This document shows, in pieces, positions 56,271 through 64,000 of a DNA stretch of 64,000 bases. Position 1 is the first letter of the stretch. Each line of letters opens with the position of its first letter. Source of the stretch: Diplocarpon mali (taxonomy: Eukaryota; Ascomycota; Leotiomycetes; Helotiales; Drepanopezizaceae); the NCBI GenBank assembly GCA_024741835.1, contig JAENRP010000260.1, forward strand, positions 1-64,000, written 5' to 3'. A program made the translations under genes and the position numbers. A model generated the notes under the pieces. That model made no database searches. It saw nothing but the letters and a program-made list of their open reading frames with translations, and was not told where the DNA came from.

Positions 56271-57620
56271 ATGAATTCCCTATTAGCCAGAAGTTAGCAA
56301 ATATAGAATATACCTAGTTCGTTCGAGGAAGCAGCTTCTATAAGGAGTACCCCTACCTTAGCCCCTAAGGCCGGACCTTCCTTTGCTACTAAGGGCAAGA
56401 GATAATAATACTATAGCTAAGCTAATTAAGATAAATAAGACTTTTTAAACCTAAATATCTTATAAAGAATAGTCTTAGGTTTAAAGGAATCCTTATAATA
56501 CTAAAATCAATCTAATCGATAGCTATAAAGCGAGATTAGTAAAATTACCTAAGCTATCTTTAGCCTAAAGACCCTAGCTTATTAAAGCTAAGAGACGGCT
56601 TAGCGCATATATTAGACTATTAAGCGAGAATCCACATACCTTTAATAAAGCAAGACCTAGCCTCCTTTAGAAGTCGATATAAAGGCGAAATAGACGAAAA
56701 TTCAGCTAATCGAAAAGATCACCCCTTTTAATAATAGGACCTTCTTAATATATAAGTAATAGTTAGCTTTAGTCTAAGACCAATTATAAGTCAATACTGA
56801 CTTATATCCGAATAAGCAAGCTCGCTAAGCCCTTATTTAAGGATCTACTATAAGATAAGCCCAAATATACTTCAAACCCTAATACCTTTTAAAGACTAAC
56901 CCCTTTTAAAACTATTAAGAAATAATAGAACTGCTAAGCAGTTACTTTTTAACTAGCTAAGAGGTAGACCTATTTTAATCTACTTTCTATTACCTTTATA
57001 TAAGAGAAGCCGGTTATTTTAAAGAAACTTTCCCTTAGTTTTAAGCTTAATTCTAATTAGCTGCAATCTAAAGAGACGTCTTAAAATCTAAGTAGTTCTT
57101 CTTTATATAGAATAAGATTACCTCTTAGCTTAAAGCTGCTTACATCCTAGCTAAGGCCTCTTAAGAGAAGGACTATACTATTATAATTAACTAATTAAAC
57201 GCCCTTAATACCAAACGCCAAAGCAATTAACTTCTCAACCCTTCGATTAGAAGTAAGGCAACCTTAGTATTATATTAGAAGATATCTAGTTCGCTCTTTA
57301 ATAAGACCGCTTGCGGTCCGAGCGCTAGAAGTACCACTTGAGTTTCTAAGTCACTAGCCCTAAAGCCAATTACCCCTTTTTACTAAGATATACTAGCTAA
57401 GGCTAATTCTCCTGCTTTACCCTTTAAGTAAGCTACCTATTAGACCTATAGTAAAATAGGTTACTATAAGATTAAGTGTCCTTTTACTAGTAAGATTAAT
57501 ACTTTAAAAGATATAAAAGAAGCTAATCTGACTCTAGACTTAATTAAGAATAGGATCGAAATAGAAGAAGATTAAGAAAACGAAGAGGCCTAAGAAAAGA
57601 CTCTTACTTAGGCTTGCGAA
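56271..57620 (+). pseudogene. Gypsy-C gag, dead
   Basis: From ATG 56271 (MNSLLARS). The frame with codon starts divisible by 3 reaches a zinc knuckle ending at TGT 57477 (KIGYYKIKC), in which the inner Cys and the His have become Ser and Tyr. A Glu/Asp-rich stretch follows (about 57480-57590). The pol frame is shifted by one base (next entry). Stops are frequent. Confidence 0.65.
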
Positions 57621-60600
57621 AGTGCAACTTATCGAAGCTAGATCTTAACTCTTTAATAAAAGGGAAGCAATTCCTAACCTCTTATACTATTAATATAAAT
57701 GGACTTAGAGTATTATTATTAGCTTTAATAGATACTAAAGCCTTTAATTACCTATTTTTAAATCGTTCCCTTTCTATATATCTTTCGAAAGCAACTAGCT
57801 CTTAAATTCTTCCTCTTCTAGCCTTTATTCCTATCTATAGATTTTAAAATACCATTTGCGCGCAAGCTATGCACTATATGCGTTTTCATTTAATAATTAA
57901 TAGAAGGCGTATTTACAACTACCCTTAGGTTATCCTTAACCTTAGCTAATATAATACTATTATTAGAGTTAAATAGATATACTAATTCCGACTTAAACTT
58001 AATTCGAAGGAAAACTGATTTATATAGCCTTTATATTACCCCTTATCCCTCTAATTCGCAAAGGAAATTATCATTCGTCTTCCCCCTTTTAAAAGACTTT
58101 AGATCCGATCTGATTATTAAGCTGATATTAATCGTAGAGAATAGGAAATAGCTATAGATAAAGCTCAATAGATTAATAAAAGATAGTCTTGCGTTAATTT
58201 AATAGTTCTAATTAAGCGCAAGATCCTTATTACTATTACTAGGCCAGCGCCCTTACTTATAACTAAGCTAGATCTAAGAAAACAGTCTAATACGAATCGA
58301 CTATATTCTAACCCTATTTGCAAATGCCTTAAAGTAGCAGTTCTTATTTACAAAATTAGTACTAACGCTTTTTATTATAATATAAAGTATAAAGAGACTG
58401 AGTTCTTTTAAACTAGTATTTATAAAGTAGATAGGATTCTAAAGGAAAGATATAAGCCTAAGAATCCTAATATCGAAAAACTAATTAATAATCGACTTTT
58501 AAAATAGTACCAATCTTTAAAATAAGCCTTTTTAAAAAGGGATATAGATACCCTTCCTTCCTATCGGTACTACAATTATAAGATATAGCTAAAAGGGCCC
58601 TTGCCTAATGCTTATTTACCCTTCTACTATTAATCTACTAAGGAGCTTAAGATTATAAAGGAGTACTTACTTAAGAATTTAAATAAAGGCTTTATCAAGA
58701 TAAGTACTAGCCCTTTTGCTTCGCTAGTACTATTTATAAAGAAGGCCGACGGTAGCCTCCAATTTTGCATAAACTACCGGAAGTTAAACGCACTAACTTA
58801 AAAGGACGCTTACCCGATTCTAAGGATAGATAAGCTTTTCAAGCGAGTATCTAAAGCTAAGATTTTTATAAAACTGGATATTTAAGCTGCTTTCAATCGA
58901 ATACAAATAGACCCTAAATTAGAGGAATATACTACCTTTCGAATAAGGTATAGATCCTATAAATGCAAGGTCCTCCTATTCGGCCTTTATAATAGACCTA
59001 GTACTTATTAATAGTATATGAATAATATTCTTTTAAATTACTTAAATGATTTTTATATAGCGTATTTAAACGATATTTTAATTTACTTTAAGAATATTAA
59101 AGAGCACTAAGGTTATATTGAAAAGGTACTAAAACGACTCTTAAAGGCTAGCCTTTAAGCAAATATTAAAAAGTGCGAGTTTTATATTACTTAAACTCAA
59201 TATCTTAAATATATTCTAATAATAACTAAGATCGAACTAGACCTTAAAAAGGTCGAACTACTATGCAATTAAAAGTACTTAAAAACTATTATTAAAGTGA
59301 AGTCCTACCTAGGATTTTACAAATTCTACTAATAATTTATTTGCAACTTTAGGCTAATCGCCAAACCCCTTTCTATTCTGACCTAACTAATAGTACCCTA
59401 GGATTAGATAGAAGAATGCTAAATCGCTTTTAAAGAGCTTTGCAAGCAGTTGCTCTCAATTCAGCGGATTTACTATTTTAACCCCGACTTACTTATAAAG
59501 CTAGAAACTGATACTTCTAATAGCATTATCGCCAGAGTACTTTCTTAGCAATACTCTAATAAGTAATAGTATCCAATTAGCTTCTATTCGCATATACTCT
59601 TTAGCTATAAACCTAATTAGGAAATATATAATAAGGAACTCTTTACTATTATTGAATCCTACTATAAATGGAGACCTAAGCTTATATTATTTAAGGAGCA
59701 AGTTGATATTTACTTAAATTACCGCTCCCTTAAGTACTTTATAACTACTAAGGTTCTGATTGTAAAATAGTACTAATAAATAGAATTTCTATTTGACTTC
59801 AATTTTCGAATTATATATACTTTTAATAAAGACAATCAGAAGGCTGATATTCTTAGCCGCTAAGAGCAGGATATGCTAGTTTATAAATAAGCGAAGCTAA
59901 ATAGCCGATCCTAGGTTCTGATTTCCCTAGCCTAATTGAACCCTTAAATTAATACCGAACTAATTGAAAAATTTCTCACCGAATCTATTAAAGGCACCTT
60001 TGCCCTAATATCAACCGATACTCTTGATTTAACCTTAAATCGACCTAAGGATTCCTTTAATTTAATTAAAAAGCTTTATTAAAACAATTGCGAATCCTTT
60101 TAAGAGATTCGCGCCGACCTCTTTAAAAACTACTCTTTGAAAAACAGATTGCTTTACTTTAAGGAGCGCCTTTGCATATACTATAATACTCCCTTATACA
60201 CTTATCTAATTTAAGAAGCTTATAACCAACCTTCAAGCGCATACCCTAGTAGCTTAAAGACCTATTAGCTACTTGCTCTTAAGTACTATTAGGTTAGGAT
60301 AGGTTCGGACTGCAAAAGATTTATTGCAAACTGCCGACCTTATTAATTCTCGCATTCAAAGACAATTAAATAATAAGGCCTCTTATAGCCCCTCCTTATT
60401 CCTAACTATCTTATGCAGCACTTATATATAGATTTTAAGGATTTCCCTTCTAATAAGCACAGTTTTGATCAAATCCTAGTTTTTATAAACCGACTTAGTA
60501 AAAGCGCCATTTCAATCCCTTATTAAAAAGATATTAACGCTTAAGAAACTGCCTAATTATTCATTTAATAGATATATTGATTTAGCTATACTCTAAAGAT

Positions 60601-60850
60601 AATTATCTTAGACCAAGGCCCCTAATTTGTCTCCTTATTTTAAAGAGAGTTCTACTATATTATTAGTATTAAGATTAAACTCTTTATAGTATACTATAAA
60701 GAGACTAACGGCTAAACGGAGATTATAAATAAGTATATTAATTTAAGGCTATAGCCTTTTGTTAATTACTATTAAAATAATTAAAGTAAGCTGATTCTAC
60801 TAATGGATTATGCGCAATCTACTCTCCTTTATACTTCTATTAGTATAACC
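57599..60850 (+). pseudogene. Gypsy-C pol: protease, RT, RNase H and integrase, dead
   Basis: One frame from about 57599. Protease near 57690-57770: the active-site region reads LIDTKAFNYLF, with Gly replaced by Lys. RT: KKADGSLQFCINYRKLNAL near 58740-58800 and active site YLND (Asn-Asp, AAC GAT 59069-59074), one catalytic Asp lost. RNase H near 59490-59860 (LETDTSNSIIARVLS, then ADILSR). Integrase: zinc-binding segment near 60220-60350, and an intact catalytic triad, Asp 60431, Asp 60611, Glu 60719, with 35 residues between the last two. Copia-B5 interrupts after that. Many stops at former Gln and Trp codons. Confidence 0.85.
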
Positions 60851-61045
60851 TATTAAGCTTAAGTAAGTCGGCGCAGTAGGTAACGGAAACTTCTAAAGGT
60901 CGATAGTCGATATATTAGTAAGAGTTAAGGAAGGAAGGTTACCCCTTTCTTTCTTATAGCTATATATATATTAATATCCTACTAATTAAGTAGTAGGGTT
61001 ATATAATAATACATTAGAGTGATAGCTATATTACCTATCTTAATA
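60851..61045 (-). repeat. Copia-B5 3' LTR, 195 bp
   Basis: TATTAAGCTTAAGTAAG to TTAATA on the + strand. The purine tract lies at 61046-61054 in reverse (CCCTTACTT). Confidence 0.88.
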
Positions 61046-61184
61046 CCCTTACTTAGACCTTACTCCAATTGACCTATAATCGGAAAAATAATAACTATCC
61101 TTTTATGCTAATCTAACTCTTAGGTATCTTTTTAAATTAAAAAACAATTAATTAATAGCAACCTCTATTAAAATCACTAACCCT

Positions 61185-61333
61185 ACTTATAAGGCGGGAC
61201 TAGGAGTCAAATTTCCTAAAAGCGTTCCTTTATAAGACTATATGACTTAACTCGCGGTCTAAGCCTAAGAGTTGATTTAAAAACTTTCCTTTATAAGACT
61301 ATATAACTTAACTCGCAGAGTAGGCCTAAGAGT
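61185..61333 (-). repeat. Three 23-bp palindromes in Copia-B5 3' region
   Basis: Starts at 61185, 61250 and 61311, mirroring the trio in Copia-B1 and B3. Confidence 0.8.
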
Positions 61334-61339
61334 CGTCCT

Positions 61340-64000
61340 TAAGCCTACTAAGCCCTTACTATCTTCTATAACCTTAGTATATCTTTAAACGCTTTAAACT
61401 TTACAACTATCTTTAATAGCTTTATAAATCTATCTACTACTATTCGATTAATTAAGATATAGGTAATTAATAACTTATTCTTTATAATAAGATCGCGAAT
61501 AAAGTAGTAGGTAATATCGATATATTTCAATCGCTTATATAAGTATAGATTCTTAGTAAATGCAATTGCCCTTATATTATCTACTTAAAGATTAATATAG
61601 TTCCTATCTTATCTAATATACTTAGCGAAACCTATATCTTTTAAAACTTAGGCGATTTATAATCCTTACTTATAATTTAATAATATTAATATATATTCGG
61701 CCTTAATGCTTGCAGTAGCTACTAATTTCTACTTCCTACTTCCTTATAATATAGGTCTACTATATAGTACTACTACGCTTTTAAATATACTTTTCCAACC
61801 TTTTATATTTGCCCAATCGGAATCGGTATATACTTTAAGCTTTGCACTTATATATTTCGTTAATCTATATCTCACCTTTTATATAATTATCAATCGAAGG
61901 TACCTTTTAAGTCGCTTGACTATATTCTTATATCAAATCGTTAAATCCTTTAAGTTCTGATTAAATTGCTTAATAATAAAGGCGATATCTGGTCTTATAT
62001 ATACTATAGTATATATAATCGCTCTAATATCCTATTAGTACTTCTTTAAATCTCCTCTTTGCTTATTTTCATTAGTAGGCTCTAACTTATTATACTTTCC
62101 TTTAATTAAAGTACGCTTTAGCTTAAAGTTAGAAGTATAAGTAGAGAGTCCTATTCGGTCTAAGATCTTTTTAATATATTACTTTTAATTTAATTAGAGT
62201 TCTTAAGTAGAGCAGTTTCTTATGATGCAAATATTAAGGATCTTATAAATTCCCTTTAGATCCTTAGTATTAAAATGTTTTCAAATAGTCATAAAGAACC
62301 AATCTAATTAAGTAGTTATTTTCGCAGCTATAGTAATATTATTAATATATAGTAGCAACTTAATTCTACGCTTAGTATAAGTAAATAAATAAGGGTCAGC
62401 TAGGCTTTAAACAAATCCTATTTCCACTAGAGTAAAGCTATATAAGAGGTTCTAATCATAGGCTGATTATTTAAGCCTATATATACTGTAGAGTATATAA
62501 AGAGAGTAGCCAGCATATATAAGAATACCATTAGGTTAAGAGAGAAAAATCCATTCCTTTATAATCGCTTTAGTAAATGCATTTTTAATATCGTACTATT
62601 TGCATTTAAGGTCCTTAGCAGCTACTATTACTATAAATATATAAAGGGTATCTATGCGAACTATTAGCGCAAACGTATTAAAGTAGTCTTCTCTATACTA
62701 TTAAAAGAAGCCCTTAGCTATAAGCCTTACCTTATAACGTTTTAAGGTCCTATTTATATATATCTTAATTATAAAGACCCACTTTATTAATACTAGGTTC
62801 ATATCCTTTAGCATTAGTTCCTCTATCTATATACTATTTATAATAAAAGAGCTTATCTCCTCTTAGATTGCCTTATTCTATACTACTCTATTCTCTAGGT
62901 TATTAATAGCTTTATTATATATCTTTAAAAGAGAGATTTTCATTATCCCCTTAGCAGCTAAGAACGCATTATCTTTATTAAAGCTCTATTAAAGTTCGAG
63001 CTCGTAAATCCTATGCACTATTATAGCCTAGATACGCTTAGATTTGCGTTTATTTAAAGCGTCTTTTAGTTCTAAGTCTCTATTCCTCTTTAAAGGCGTA
63101 GGTTTAGCTATAGGTTCTATAGGCTTATTATCTAAAGAACCGCTTTCTAATAGTAAAGGCTTATTATTACTTATACCTATTTTAAGAATATCCTTTACTA
63201 TAAGTGCTTTAACTAAAGGAATGATAATATCGAAGTTATTCTATACTTTAAGTAGTTCGCAGATAATAGGAATAGTCTATTCGGCCTTTAAGCGACTAAT
63301 AGGTTGTCGATCAGCAAGTGCGCTTAATATACTTAAGCTTAAAGAAAAGGGTTATTAATTCGGCTTAATAGTATTACTGTCGAGTAGTATACCTTGCGAA
63401 TCTCTAAATATATAAAGCTTTAAGGACAGCTCCCTCCTATTTTGAGATTTATTAAACTCAACTACTAAAGATATAATTACTCGCTTTAAATCTAATATAT
63501 ATACTATCTATTATTTTATTATCTATTCAATATACTTAACAAATATATACTCTCTACCTTAATCTATTAGCTTCTTACTCTTTATATCTATAGGCTAGAG
63601 CTTCAGGCAAATATAAGAGTAGCAGACGCTCTTAAAGACGCAGATATAGTCTAAGCTTAGTTTCTATTTAAAATATACCTTATATAACGATATTCAAATG
63701 CTATTAACTATTAATCTACTACCTATTCTATTTCGCAAGTATATATCTGCCTTAATTATAAGGTCCTAGAATTCCAATAGCAAATCAGCATCTTACAATA
63801 AAGTATAATAATTAATCTCTATTTACTAAATGCTTTACTTAGTAATACTATTCTAGTAAGAACTTTTATATATTATAATTAATTTATAATAAACTCCTTA
63901 TTTTACCTATTTATTAAGCTTTACCCTAATCTCTAATACGTTATCAAACCTAATAGTTATTAGCTTTAATTAAGTCTAGCGTTCTTCTATCACTTTCCAA
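61340..64000 (-). pseudogene. Copia-B5 pol: RNase H, RT and integrase, dead
   Basis: Minus-strand counterpart of Copia-B1 pol. The RT active site reads YINN (complement of 62338-62349), with both Asp lost. Integrase lies toward 64000. Stops throughout. The plus-strand open frames at 61706-61960 and 63044-63358 are shadows; the latter corresponds to the minus-strand shadow seen at 6119-6427 in Copia-B1. Confidence 0.82.

Larger units (their letters stand above)
55656..60850 (+). mobile_element. Gypsy-C: Ty3/gypsy element, 3'-truncated
   Basis: A second, unrelated Ty3/gypsy family on the + strand. Leader/LTR region, gag (from 56271), then protease, RT, RNase H and integrase in one frame to 60850, where Copia-B5's LTR cuts it. 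The 3' LTR and the integrase C-terminus are absent. It begins inside Copia-B4 gag near 55656. Confidence 0.85.
60851..64000 (-). mobile_element. Copia-B5: 3' part of a Copia-B element, minus strand
   Basis: 3' LTR (60851-61045), purine tract, three palindromes, then RNase H, RT and integrase reading toward 64000, continuing outside the window. It is inserted in Gypsy-C. From 61046 to 64000 it parallels Copia-B1 8432-5477 base for base apart from one or so bases. Its outer target duplication cannot be checked. Confidence 0.87.

Noticed and set aside
61706..63358. Plus-strand open frames of 84 and 104 residues
   Set aside because: They are antisense to the Copia-B5 pol frame; the second has a counterpart antisense to Copia-B1 (6119-6427).
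1..64000. Centromere or subtelomere
   Set aside because: Dense RIP-mutated elements would fit, but there are no telomere repeats and no centromere-specific evidence in the sequence; a general AT-rich repeat island is enough.

Overview
The window looks like filamentous ascomycete (Pezizomycotina) DNA: an AT-rich retrotransposon graveyard scarred by repeat-induced point mutation (RIP). The evidence is the dominance of TpA over CpA/TpG, reading frames that survive for kilobases but are full of TAA/TAG/TGA where Gln, Trp or Arg codons would be expected, and repeat copies that differ almost only by C-to-T and G-to-A changes. I see no intact host gene, tRNA or rRNA. Every recognisable coding region is a dead gag or pol frame, or an accessory frame of an LTR retrotransposon.

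Layout. 1-3020: 3' part of a Ty1/copia element (Copia-A). 3021-4785: unclassified degraded DNA. 4786-5085: repeat X-1. 5086-8627: 5'-truncated Copia-B1. 8628-9611: Copia-C gag on the minus strand. 9612-11956: 5' half of Copia-B2. Then a nest: Gypsy-A (minus strand, 11957-51469, target duplication TTAG) contains a miniature Gypsy derivative (24161-26141) and a complete Copia-B3 (28139-50348, duplication TTAAT). Copia-B3 contains Gypsy-B (30872-46641, duplication ATAT) and a solo Gypsy LTR (48560-48806, duplication TTAT). 51474-53102: repeat X-2 holding a 758-bp miniature Copia (51922-52679, duplication CTTTG). 53103-54210: Copia-C gag and LTR. 54211-55655: Copia-B4 5' part. 55656-60850: Gypsy-C. 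60851-64000: Copia-B5 on the minus strand.

The most unusual content is twofold. First, Gypsy-A/B is very large (15.8 kb for the uninterrupted copy). After ordinary gag, protease, RT, RNase H and integrase it carries two further long frames, ORF-Y and ORF-Z, that are diverged paralogues of each other and match no family I recognise. Second, a 23-bp GC-rich palindrome (two 11-bp arms around one base) is scattered through unrelated element families. Inside the Copia-B frame it forms arrays whose spacings are all multiples of three; in the Copia-B 3' non-coding region it does not keep frame. Both autonomous families also have miniature derivatives that keep only their termini.

Since all genes are inactivated, they work together only as an evolutionary record: elements landed in one another, were mutated by RIP, and were then joined by a few younger, nearly unmutated insertions (solo LTR 48560-48806, one LTR of the miniature Copia). 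Copy names (A, B1-B5, X, Y, Z) are local labels. Boundaries of LTRs with target duplications are exact to the base; limits of decayed coding frames are approximate.
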